Part shown: one piece after another, positions 26,287 to 39,000 of the stretch
How the letters are laid out: each line of letters opens with the position of its first letter
Numbering within the stretch: the stretch's first letter is position 1
DNA from: Albula goreensis
Lineage: Eukaryota > Chordata > Actinopteri > Albuliformes > Albulidae
Direction of reading: 5' to 3'
Length of the DNA stretch: 64,000 nt
Assembly: GCA_022829145.1 (NCBI GenBank)
Contig: CM040755.1
Span: 19,891,063-19,955,062, forward strand
Program-made: the position numbers and the translations under genes
The notes under the pieces: generated by a model
What the model was told of the DNA's origin: nothing
Database searches by the model: none
What the model saw: only the letters and a program-made list of their open reading frames with translations

Positions 26287-26887
26287 TTTATTTTTTATAT
26301 TGAGATGTTCTCACATTTTTGTGGCTTCATGAAGACACTATCATTACAATAATGTGACACTGCTGAGACACAACAAGGAGCTTTCAGGTGAACAGCAGAT
26401 CCTTGCAGGTGAAAATCTAGACATTGTGCATGCAGGAACTACAACCCCAAAAGCAGGGAACTTAGTCCAGTCACTAAGTGGATGTAAAAGGCATCACTCT
26501 CTTGGTATGCATCCCTCATTCTTATTTTTCAATAGTACAACAATTTTTCAGCTGACATGGAGATTTTGTGACTCAAACAGTGCAGAAAATTGGGGGATAA
26601 CATAAAGCAAACATTTAAATGACATGTTTAGGCTGCTTAACTGCCATGGAGACCCAAACCAGCTTATGTTAAGAAAGTGGATGGCTTAAGGTACTTTGTG
26701 GGTTCTTTAAGGTGACTGAAGGAGGGGTGTGACTCTTTCTACCTCAGAGAGCATCAGCACCATGTTACAGCTCACGTCACAGACATACAACATGTTCACC
26801 ATGTGTGCTGCAAGGACAGTGCTTCAGTTCGCTCCACATGCTCAGCACTCGCGGATCCTCCAGCTTGCCTCAAACGGACACCGCCCC
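26287..26887 (-). other. mrpl23: mrpl23 3' untranslated region to a possible polyA signal
   Basis: The first AATAAA on the minus strand after the stop codon lies at 26292-26287, about 600 bases downstream. No nearer AATAAA or ATTAAA was seen. The true cleavage site is unknown, so the extent is inferred. Confidence 0.45.
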
Positions 26888-27052
26888 TCAGAGGCCGAAC
26901 CACTCGGTTACGCCACCTCGCCTGGGGTCTGGTTTCTGCCGCTGTTTCTCATCGTCCAGAAACATCTGCTGCATCTCCTCTGCTGACCCCTCCTCTGGCT
27001 TGCCGTCCTTCTTGGGAAAGATGTCTGGGAACTCAAACGTCTGTTGCTGTGC
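26888..27052 (-). CDS. mrpl23: mrpl23 terminal coding exon 5 (residues 100-153 and stop)
   Basis: The acceptor CTGCATTGCAG ends at 27053. The exon gives [17 protein letters not shown], an acidic tail with [12 protein letters not shown] and [11 protein letters not shown], then TGA at 26890-26888. The mitochondrial-specific C-terminal extension with terminal WFGL matches the vertebrate family. Three open frames on the opposite strand (26729-27141) are shadows of this fairly GC-rich exon. Confidence 0.96.
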   Translation of the reverse strand, partial: AQQQTFEFPDIFPKKDGKPEEGSAEEMQQMFLDDEKQRQKPDPRRGGVTEWFGL

Positions 27053-30000
27053 CTGCAATGCAGAGTCATATCAAGAATGAGCTACCCTCACTTCTTTTAC
27101 CCTCCCTTTTACAAAGGATGTGTATGACACAGGAGGGTTGACAACTACAATTACATCAATCATTCATAAATTTTATATGGCCTCATTTACAATTAGTTTC
27201 ACACACAGCATCGCATTGGGCTTTTCCATGATGGCCTCCAATTGCATTAGTCCTTGACCCCACCCATGCCACCTGCCTCCTGCCTCCATCCTGGTCCCAA
27301 TACCTCTACCTAAAGATGGACAGCTGGCATATATTGATAAAATTACTGTGTCCAACAACTGGGATACTCACTGGTGATCTTCATTTATTAAAGAGCCGAA
27401 GACTGCAGACCAGATTCAGGCCATGGTATTTCACCTGATGCACAGCGTAATGCAGTGCAGACCAGCTGAACATACATCACAATATGTTTGAATACAAAAG
27501 GATATGTGCAGATGGACCCCTTCTTTGTTCACCTTGGACAAATTTAAGCACTGGAGCAGAAATAAAAATCCTGGAATTTTAAAGACTGTTGATATTGTCC
27601 ATACTTCATTTTATCGAAGGTGAGTGTGCTGGCTCTACATGCTCAACCAAAATGGCTGTGCTAACTCCAAATACTCCTGTATCATGATACCTTCTCAAAA
27701 CCCAGTTTCATGGCAAACTTAACAATTTGTTCTTGCGGTCAGTAATATTTAAATGAATAGTTTGCAGATGTTTTTATTAAACAGTTCTCTCCAATATAAT
27801 AATATTGAATAAACCACGAGAGAAGATGAGAACAAGAGTGTGCAAAAATTTTCACAAGACATACCATAATTTATGGCTTCAAATGCCTCTATTTGGCTTT
27901 GAAATTATATGTAAATCAAAGGATTAAGTCTGAGTAATAAATCTGAACAGTGCAACTAATCCTGATCCTATGCCTTAATAACGTCATCAACATCATTATT
28001 GTGTTTCGGTTTTATTATTGTGTGTATAAATGTAGTAAAAGAAATGAAAACATGACATAAAACATGGCTGTCAAGAGTCAGGGAGTACACTGAAAAGATC
28101 AGTCTGAACTCTTGTGGAGATGCAGTGCCTAGCCCCGCAGGGCACATGTCCTCAGCTGTAATCAGATGCACCACTAAGAGAGAAACCGCCTCGTTTCACT
28201 GAATGAAAAGCAGAGACCCTGCTACAGTTTCTTACAGTTTGTTCCCATGGGGAGAGGCCAAGCAGAGTTCACTTCAAACTGTGATCCAAGTTGGCCTGAA
28301 CTGCACTGATACCCACGCAAACAGGCAGACACACACATTGTTTCTTCCGTTGCAGGAGATTATTGCTTTTCTCTAGGAGATGAAACAAAGTCGGGCAGAT
28401 AGGTATCAGTGTGCACCACAGCTAACAAGAAGCAGTGCCCCCCCCAAGCACCACTACGGTGAATTCTTACACCACAGCCCTTGCCTTTTTTATGGGGCCT
28501 ACAGCATGAAGAGAGGACTTCCTCACACAAAGCTAGAGACCCACACATCTGCTGCTCACATACTGTTTGGGGCCCACACTCTAACGAGTCAAGTACCATG
28601 CCTGATAAAGCAGATCTCCAAAACCAACCGCAACAGCAAAGCCATGCACTGCATGCCCTTTCACTGCAATAAACATTAAAGTGAGTAAACAAATGAAAAA
28701 TAAATAATAAATTTAATGATGAAAAAAGAACACAAATTACCAACACAGTACACTACTATATATATATATATTTTTTTTTTTTTTTTGAGAATGTTATAAG
28801 TAACATTGTTAACACTGTGCTACTTCACAAAGACATGCAAAACCGTAATAATGAGCATTTAAAATATAAATTTTACAAGCGCACGCACGAAGCGAGTAAA
28901 CGCGGTAATGATTCTCAAAGTGTCGGAACAACCAGCAAGAAGACATTTTGCGAATTCATTTCAACACAGTATAACATCACACAAATTATGAACTTGAAAA
29001 ACTAACACATTAACCATATAAAACAAACGGTAAATAAAAAACAACCTTTTGTTAAAAAACTAATTTGACAAAAAAAAAAAAGCTTAAGATAGCGTTCCTC
29101 ATTTTTTCCCACCATGTCAGTGGCCCCGAGTCAACCTTTGTTTGGTCCTCCAAGTATATCTTAATTTCATTGTTCTCTCCTTCTGTCTGCTGCTCTTCAT
29201 CAGTAGCCATCAGCATGGGTATCTCCTGCACGGGTCCTGTTTTGTAGACCCACCCCCGCCTAACATCCGCAGTACTTAACACCACAACTGACTCGCTACC
29301 CGACATTAGCACTAATTTAATGCCGCACCCGACTGACCCGTTTAACGTATTATTTTAAATGACGCAAAATATTAAACGCAACTACGTCAGGTTCACCAAA
29401 AAACTTTATTTGCTCACTCAAGCAACGTTTATTAACTAACACAAACACTGGGACTGGGCTTCTCTGAATAGCCTGAATTTTTAGCACATTGTTGGTGACA
29501 ATCAAAACAAAAAAAGAATGTCTATGGTTTTTTTCAAACAAAAAACAACCTCATCTATTTCACCTGCAGCCCACCCATGCAACAGATTCCCGACCGCACC
29601 CGTAAATGACAATTTTAATATTTTTTTCAACCCATTTTTGTATGATTTCCTACCTGATATAGTCTAATAACTTTTTAACGACCAGGTTCAACTCCCGAAT
29701 AGAGTTTGAAGGGTTTTTTCTTTTCTGCGACTTATTGACTGATGAAGACTTGGTCAACTAACGGTTGGTCAACTACTAGGGGTGAGCCCTACAAATATGT
29801 TTGTACTTTTAACCATATTTTGCTTTTGTGCTGTCATCATGACTGGTGTGCACCTTCCCTGTTCAGACCATATGTATTAGAAGGGAAAAGCAGATTTATA
29901 GTTAGCAGTATACTTCAGCTTTAGACACAGGCTAAGCATTATCTCACTGTTCATGCTACAATTCAAACGTTATGAATAGCCTTATATAAACATGTATTCT

Positions 30001-33000
30001 TGAAAAAATTCAATTCAAACAATGTCAAGGTAAACATTGAAAAAACTTTATGTGCAGGAAAAACAGATGCAAGCCTAAATTAGATGAAGAAGGTTTTCAA
30101 CGCAGTGACATACATGTTCAAATGAGTCTCATACCAGCTTATGACTGCACAAAGTCCAGAGTAGTTCAGACAAATTCTTTCCTAGGAATGACAACTTTCT
30201 TACACACTGGCACAACTCATTAAATACTCTCAATTGCAAGGGGGTAGAGAGGGCCATTTTGGAATGAACGTGTTTTCACTGGATCTATCCCAATCCTCAT
30301 CTCTTGTTTTGCTTATTAAACAAATTCAAAATCTCTTTAGGTTCCAAGTGCTGTAAGTTTGGTGGTTAGAGCTTACGCCAGAGGCAGGCTCATACTTCTG
30401 AAATAGTTTGCAGAAAAATATGGAGCCGTTTAGCTGAGGAGAGAACCGCTCCCTTGGGATACTGAAGTCAAATGTGGAAAAAAACACAGTTCCCCTCAAA
30501 AACAACAGCAATGAGAAAAAAAATGTTATTGTATGGCAAAGAATGCTGTTTAGACAAACGTGCGCCCAACTGGCAAAGCATAAGCATGATACCAATACCA
30601 CAGTTCCTTACACAACTCTCTACTTAACTCATCCAAAATCATGGAGTGATATTGGTTGCAGGTTTCTCCTTAATACAGTCGACATTTGGAACAGAAAAAA
30701 ATGTCATTCTGTGGTAACCACAACTGTGGAACTCTCAGGTGAAGGCTAAGCCAAGTCCATTGTGATTTCAAGTTTGTTAGCTATTCTCAATAATTGAAGA
30801 GCTATTTGCAAAATTTAACGTGCCGTGCGTTTTCTAAATGAACCTAAGTAAGCCTGTGATCACAAAACAATTACGTTGTTGTCAGAGGAAAACATGTCAA
30901 GTCATTCCTTATTTTGTTCTTCTGGGGACCTTATTCCTCTATGGAATTTAAGTTTCAGCTGTAATTCACTGTTGAAAGTTCTTCCCAACAGTTAAGTCCA
31001 TGAGCTTTTAAAATATCAAAAACTGTTAACCACTAAACGTGGCACCTGAGTGTAAAATAATACAAAAATGATTTAGACACAGAAGTCACTGACAACATAG
31101 GAAACAAGGGCACAGGCAAACAACAGTGCATCTCTACCTTAGATCTCTCCTTAGATCTCCAGACCCAACCTCCACTTCTGCCCATTTTAGCAATGACTTT
31201 CAGACCCATGCAGCAGCAATCACTGCTGAGGAGGGGCTTTGTTGTGCTCATAATACACAAAGCCACATCCTTCTCTCCTTATCTGAGCCCTCTACTGCGT
31301 CACCCACAGGGGCGAGCCCATGAAGTGGCTGCCAGAAAACGGGTCAGTCCCTTGCTTTTAATTCTGTTTATGTATTGAGTTCCCATCCTCCAGGCTGATG
31401 GGCACTCTGCACTGCGAGGGGGGAGCCCCCGGTGTGGCCGACAAGGGCCCTCCGGCCCTACCGCCCGGCTGGCAGGGGATGAGAGAGGAACGGTAACATT
31501 AGATTAGAACAATCAGGGTGAAGGGTGAGTTCTGAACTTCCCTCGTTATGAGTCAAGGGAGTAACCCGTCTCCCAGCTCCCCCCTCCAAGGCAATCTGCC
31601 AGCACACCAAAGTTTGTCCCAAAAGACTTGAGCTCAATGTTACCATAATGTTACCACCAAAGCATAAATACTCCACTACAAACATTCCACAGCAACAGCA
31701 AGCCAGTGAAAGGGAAAATAATAAATCTGGAACATCCCCCCACCACTATCCCAATCATTTTTTTCTTAATGCTTGAATCAATTTGTGTGACACACTGCAC
31801 TCTATTAACGAGTGTGCTATCAGACAGGAAGGACAGGAAATGTGGAGACAGGCTTGTCAACAGCAAAACAGGGTGGACCAGGGTGGACAGCCTTTCCTCC
31901 ACAAGAACCAGGCCTCTGCTATCTACTGGTATGCAAAAACCCACACATATCTGACCACAATCAAATGCTTTCATCTCTGGGTCTTTACGTATGCCTCAAC
32001 AGAAATTTGACTGGTCAATCAGATGACCCTATATCAGAAAGAGGTTCTATTTTGAAATGACAGAAGATCAACGTTTTTCTGAATGTAAATGAATCACTAC
32101 ATTCAAAAAATGTGCATAATTAAAGAATCCTCTGGGTTGTAAGACTGTCAAGGGAGGCAAAACAGAAGAGGAAATTATCGCACAATTGCGTTTTTAGTGG
32201 AAAGTCATCCAGACCACAAACCAACCCTGCCCCCCCCGCCACAGAATATGACCTCTTTCCAGTCCCCATTAACATGGGAATTACAGTTTTTCTGGTTCTG
32301 GAGCTCTACCACTGTGACATTCAAAATAACTTCTCTTGCTTGTGTGCGTGCACATGTGCACGGGTGCTTGAGCACATACGTGTATGGGCATGTGTGTATT
32401 TGTACATGTGTCTCAACAATGATCATTATTTCCCAAGAATAAGGTTTGTGGGAAGATCTTGGAATATTTAATAGTGGAGCCTACATAAAAATAAAACCCC
32501 TCTGAAACATTCCAACAAAACATCTCCAGCCATAGTCATTCCCTGTCACTGCAGCAAGAAAAATGACACAGGAAGTGATCCTGAAACAGAGGAATTCAGA
32601 TGTACTCTTCTAGATCTCTCCACTCTTTCAAACCACACCACATGGGACATCAATGCTGTCTGAGGATTTGAGATGTCATGCCCCCCCCACCCCCCCCCCC
32701 ACACACACAGTCGGTTACTGGCTACCCCACCTGTCAAAACTCTCTGCCCGCAAACACTTAAAGCAATGATTCATGAGTTTCCTACTGGCTTATGCACTTG
32801 CTCTTTGTGCACTGATGCACCATACAGTCTGGTATTGAATCCTGACCGCATCAGTGCTGCCTGCAGCCTGGAATCCTGTGTGGTGATGCGCCATTGTAAT
32901 TGGTATCCTGGGACAGAAGGTATTCCATACCTCAGGGATCTATAGCATATCAGCTGGATGCCTTTTCTTAAGATGAGAGCATGCATGGGTGTCTCCCCGA

Positions 33001-36000
33001 ATGCCCCCCCGCCCCCAGACACCCAAAAATAAGAAAAAACAATTTCAGCAATGGGACTGTTAACAGTTAAAAGATCCTCTTGCCATGGGTCATGGGGGAA
33101 ATATATTTTGGGGGTAAAGTAATTTTACATTACTGCACCAAGACCAGGACATAGGCCAGTTACTCTACATTAAGAACCTTCTGTTTTTTTTTGGTGCAGA
33201 GGTGTTGTTGCACACAGCTGACATCAACTCCTCACACACTAAAAGAGATACAGTGAGGTCAAGAGGCTGGACTGTGGGAGGTGTTGGCTAGAGTTACATG
33301 CTGTATCAAAAATCAGTCCTGTCACTCTTTAAGGCAATGAGTCACCCACTCTGAGCACCTCTGCCTAGTGACAGAACAGACCTATCTGCCTGCCTGGACA
33401 TGTCTGATCCCTGGCTCTGCTTTTCAGTCCCCGTTGATATCAGACCCTGAAAACTGAGCCCAACAGGAGGAGGAAAAAAATAACAGGCTCTATAGTATGC
33501 TCCATGAAAATCAGGGCTAGTCACAGCAAGAAAATATATTTGAAAGAATGCTGAAATATTAAAGGTAGCAAAAAGATAGGAAAACAGGAAATCACTCTGT
33601 CAAATTCATCAGTGATGCTGGAGAAGGGATCTGTGAGGTGCCTGCTGGTAGACCAAAAAAAGATCAAATGTGATGAGCTGCAGTCTTTCCAACCACATTC
33701 CCACAAGAATATAATTGCAGAAACGACGCAAACAGACCCCATTGAGCAAAAAATCATCCCTTCCCTGTGTCAAGAAATACTGTGGCCATTCAAAGGACAT
33801 GTCAGCACCCTTAAGGACACCAGTGCCACAAAATCATATTTAAAAAAGTGCACACCTTACAGTAAAATAGTAAAATGCCTCCCTTCTTTGGAAATATTTG
33901 AGCTATGTCTCAGAAAAAAACAATCCCCCAAAACAAAACAAAAAAGTTGGATGGTATTCTACAATGCTTGTGACAATGTCATATGGAGCATGACAGAAGA
34001 GCTGTTAAAACAACTTATTGTCTCAATATTGTAAAAGTAAAAATAACAAAATAAAAAAACACAAAATAACATAAAAACAACAAACTTTGTCACAGATAAG
34101 CAGTATTTCCACTTTGCCTACTGCTTGAGTGTGCCCTGCACCAGGAGTCATGCTACACATCTTTGGTGTTTGGTTGTTGGGGGGTGGGTTGCTGTGTACA
34201 AGACAGCAGGCTATCATGTTCTGAAATTCATGCAAAGAAGCAAAGCAGCAACTGTACTCAGAATAGCAGAATGATGCCATCTAGTGTTGCACATAAAGGG
34301 ATCCTACAGAGGGTAGTCAACACTATATTAATACTAAACAACAAATTAACAAAACTATGGGATGAGTCTGGCTCTCCTTTGCCCACAGCTTCAATTCTTA
34401 TTGTGCAGAATTGTACACATTCTGACTGGTTTCTACTGGGATACTGGACCATGCTTTAAAAAGAAAAGTTACAAGTTCTTTGAGAGGTTTCAGGGGCAGG
34501 AATCTACTCAACTTCCAGAAAGGTTCAATTATTTAATCTAATTATTTGGGGTGGGCATGGAATGTCTCTGACTTCATCCTGTTACTCATGAAAGCATGTT
34601 CACAACATGTTCACACCAGTCTGCTATCACAGCAAACTCGTGTGTGTTGGTTATTTTGTCACCCCAATACAAGGAACAGAAAAAATTATGGAAACAAAAC
34701 ATATGTCTGTTTAAAAATTAAAAGGTTAAACATTTTTAAAAATTATGGGAGTTGGCCCACCTCCCATAAAGGTTCAGTGGTGTTTAGATCTGGGGAATGG
34801 GCAGGCCATGGAAGGGGTTTGGTTTCATCTTAATGTTCACCACCCTTGAATCTAGTTAGCAGTGTGGAGGGTGGGGGAGGGTGTTATTTTCTTTAAACAT
34901 GGAAACATCTTCAGGAAACAATGCCTGCCTGTACCACAGGATGCACCTGTTCACACAAAATAGTTTTGTGCTCCTTTGCCGCAATTCAACCATGCAGTAA
35001 TCAGACATTTTGACTTCCACAAGATGGCTTTAAGGTAATTCAATGGCTGACCATACCATAACATGTCCATCATCATATTTTAAAGTTAGAAACAGGGCTT
35101 GTGGGTTCAAGGCTTCTTTAGCTTCTCAAACCCATTCAGATGTAGATTGAAAAGTAAAACACTATCAAACCATATTACTTTCTTCCACCACCTGGCTTGG
35201 AAGTCCAGGTTTTGCATTGAGTGCACCAGGTTATGTGCTGTTGTGCACTGGCCTGAAAATGGTTTCCAAATCTGATGATATTTACTGGATTTTGGAAGCT
35301 CACGACAGAAATTCTTGTTGAGACTGGGTCACAGAGGTGAGACTTTCTTGTGGCTTTTAGAAATTATACAATTTAACATTTATCCCTGTAAGAGATCTCC
35401 AACATTTGGACCAATGTTCCTCTTCCCTGACACAGTCTTCCCTTGCTCAGCATGTGCTAAATTATGCCTTTTCTGTTGTATATCCACATGGTGGAGATGG
35501 TAGTGTGTGTATGGGTACTCAAAACAGCAACAAAAACAACAGAAAACTGTAAAGACTATAGACTGTATGTATACTATAGAAAATACATAACATGCCTTGT
35601 TTTGCTGAATTTAATGACTATACTACAAATTCAGAGCTACTACCTGAAAGACAATTAAAACTACATTAAATGAAAAGTTAACAAATCTCACACATCTCAT
35701 TACTTTGGTCAGAATGTTTTGTCAACATTTTGAGTAAGGAGAGGGACATAAAGGAGTACTTCACTTCTACCAACTTCATCACAGTGAATGATTTATATTA
35801 ATTAAACATAAATCATGCTGCAGGTCTTGCACCTATCCACAGCGGTCTACTCTGAAGCATAGGAGGGTGTTCTGGCAAATTCAATTCCAGGACACAGGTC
35901 TTCACCTACAGAACTAACCATATCTGAGGAGGGCCAGAAGGAGAAATAGCCATAAACGGATGACAGAATGATAAAAATTTGGAAAACCCCCAGACGCTGG

Positions 36001-39000
36001 TTCGCTTCAGCTCTGTTAGCCGCCAGGTTAAAGCACTTTAAGGCTCCTGACAAAGTCTTTTTTATTTGGTTTCCCCATCACTAGACCTCCCTGTTCTGGC
36101 AAGCCTCCATCATGCCCTCAGTAACCCCCCCTCCAGCACACGTCCACACGGTAGGGTCCCGCAGCCGTGCGAATAGCGTCTCTCTGAGAACACAGCTAAC
36201 GTTCAGCATGCACCACACAACAAGGCCAGAGTTTTTACAGAGACGAGAAAAAAGAAAGAAACCATCCACATTAGCACTGCAATATTAACTGATGGAGGGA
36301 GTACGGGGGGGGGGGGGGGCGTGGGGGGAGCAGAGCAGTCCCACACATGTGGTGTCAATTAGGAACAATCTTGTTTTTTACCCACCACGAAAAGAAAGGA
36401 AGGCTTTTCTGGGTTGTTGTTTTTTTTTCCTGCAGGCCTGCCTGAGAATAATCCGGAAATTCGATTTCATATCAAAATGTATTTGCCTCGGTCTTAGTTG
36501 TCCTGTCATTTGCAAACTCTTTCACATGTATAAGCATGGATTTTTACTGTATCAAAACACAGCAAAAAAAAAAAAAAAAAAAAGGGACACTGAGGCGAAA
36601 CATGACATATCTATTAATTAATATATGTCATAAATTATTATTAAGCTAATTTTCAGAATGCAAATATGTATATACACATTGTATATGTATGGAAGAGTGC
36701 ACATAAGTGTGTGCATATGTGCACATGGGTACACATGTAAGATTGTGAATTGCACCAGTGTTTGTGCATGCATATGTTAGGAATGAAGCACACTATTCAC
36801 TGTGTTATATATCCAGGTGTGCGTGTGTGTGTGCGTGCGTGCGTGGGTGGGTGGAAGGGAGGGAGGGAGGGAGAGTGAAAAAGTGTGGGTGTGGGCATCC
36901 TGGCATTTGAGCGCATGTGAACATGTATAAGTGTGTGAGAGAAAGAATAGATGAGTGTGTATTTGCGTGTGTATCCTGGTATGCCCTTCTCAGACCGCAA
37001 AGTAAGAATGCCCTGATGAGGAAAACAGGAAGTCCTTCAAACTCAGACAAAAAAAGTTTCCCGCTTGAAATATTCAGGCATTTTTAAATTATGTATCATA
37101 TTTAAAATTGTCATGTTTAAATATCTTCAATTATTCATCCCTTTCTGGACTTTTAAAAGACATGTAAACATTTCCAAAATGCTGTTTATTTTTCTCAGAA
37201 ACTTCAAAACATCAGGAAACAACAGGGATCTACTGATGGCATCTTAAGGCATGGCAAACGCCTGACCAAAGATTTAATCATCACTTCTATTCCAAAAAAA
37301 GAAAGCAAAACTGAAGGCAACTCAAAAAGCCAGGTAATGAAAAGACAAACACACCAAACTCACAAGAAGGAATGGACAGGTAGGCAACCCCATAGTGCAA
37401 TGACCCATGATGGGATCCTTCATAACCCTGACTTTCAGCCAGCCCTCATGACCGTACCTCCACCCGCCACTTTGCGCTATGCTTCCTGTAATAAGTCTGG
37501 TAATTAAATCCGACCCCTTGGCCCCAGCCCACACTGAAAACCAGGCCACTTTCTCAGAAAGGAAGGGCAAGCAGGCGTGTGGGAGAGACACAAGATAAAC
37601 AAGCCGGACGGGACCCAGGGAATAAAGGACAATAAGGTAAGGGTTCGGCATCAAAGGCTACCTGCACCCCGGGGCCCTATGGAGGAACATAAGCCGCTTC
37701 CAGTTCTGGAAAAGCTAAAGACAAAAGCTCTCGGCTCAGAGGGCCCAAGCGGCATCATTTCAGGGGGTTTTGTGTTTTGTTTAATAACCCAAACTCAATA
37801 AAAGCTCCCTCGTGTGAATGTGAAATTGAGACATTGTTAGAGGTTATTCAGACGCTCTGCTATGCTCCCCCACCTTGCATTGTTAGCTGTTAGTCACTGT
37901 GGGAAACGTGCTTTCTTTTTGCCTTACTTAAAAAGTGGAGGAGGGGGGCGAAGAGAAGATAAATCAGCAAGTTGCAATCCTATCTCTGCTTGTCTTTTTG
38001 ACATCTTTTTATTTTACTCCAAATTTTCAATAGCCCATGATATTTGCAGACCCATCCTATCATTGGCATCCTGGACAGTACTGACAAGCAGTTACATTCT
38101 CTGAAATGTGCACAGACAGCTGCTGCTGTTTTCCACTCTGACTATTGCTTATGAGAGACAGCAGAACAGAGTCGCTGCTGTTGCGCAATGGGTTGGGGGA
38201 AAACTTGTTGATTTAGGACCTCCCTCCTTGAGCACCACAGCCGGTATCACAATTGACAGAACTACATTCCAGATCATGGGAAACATCACTATACTGAGGG
38301 CTAAGTTTAGGCCTGAATTGCCTACTTTTGTAGTGGGAAAGGGTGACCAAGCACCCCTCTCAGTCTGCTCTTACCAGCTGAACGTATGCAACTTTGTAAT
38401 CTGGCCTCTTCACACGCTGATTCAGGTGATTCCTCTTCTTATTGGTGCCTGAGGGACACAAACAAAAGGCACATTCAGTGAACTGCCAAAATCAGTTCAC
38501 AACTTAGTTGAACACTTTAACTTTGATGAGCACTCATCATTAGTAAGTGGTAGCAAAATGGCTTTATCCAAACTGACAAATCTATACTTTCGAAGTGTAG
38601 GCAGGTTTTAACATGCAAACGCATGACTATAAAAGGAAAATATTACAGCTTTTAAGACATTCGATCAAAATATCCGTTCTGATTTCCTGGTTTCCTCAGC
38701 AGAACGTCCACTGTGAAGTACCATAATGATAATGTAAAGGCTGAACATTGTCAAGATAGGGGCCTTACAGTAAAGTTTGAGGATTAATTTGCCAACAAAA
38801 GACACAGAAACAGAGTCTGGTTTTTGAGGCCATACATGTTCACCATAACAGCTGTGGATGACATCATCTTGCAGAGGCCTGCTGGGTAGAGCTTGTAGTT
38901 CCAGGAGAGAATTAGGCTCCCGTGGTCTGCTGTAGCACAGTCAAATGAGCTAAAACAGCCTGAACGCCATCCAAACGCAAACAAACAAACAAACCAGGGA

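Larger units (their letters stand above)
27053..38374 (-). other. mrpl23: mrpl23 intron 4 (11.3 kb)
   Basis: GT-AG intron. Contents: a possible hAT-like fragment (about 29.24-29.78 kb), a GC-rich patch (31,385-31,480), C, G and A homopolymer runs, a Tc1-type transposase relic (about 34.5-35.6 kb) and a GT/GGGA microsatellite (36,817-36,874). The other stretches, including 27.05-28.7 kb and 32-34.4 kb, show no gene or repeat that I can name. Confidence 0.85.

Noticed and set aside
26729..27141. Three plus-strand open frames of 85-112 codons
   Set aside because: Shadows of mrpl23 exon 5 on the other strand.
29052..29312. 86-codon minus-strand frame with WWEKMR, hAT-transposase-like at a glance
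   Set aside because: Too short and without the hAT dimerisation motif; only a weak hAT-like terminal sequence is reported nearby.
33612..34034. 140-codon open frame on the plus strand
   Set aside because: No recognisable domain, antisense in an intron, and no splice context; likely chance.
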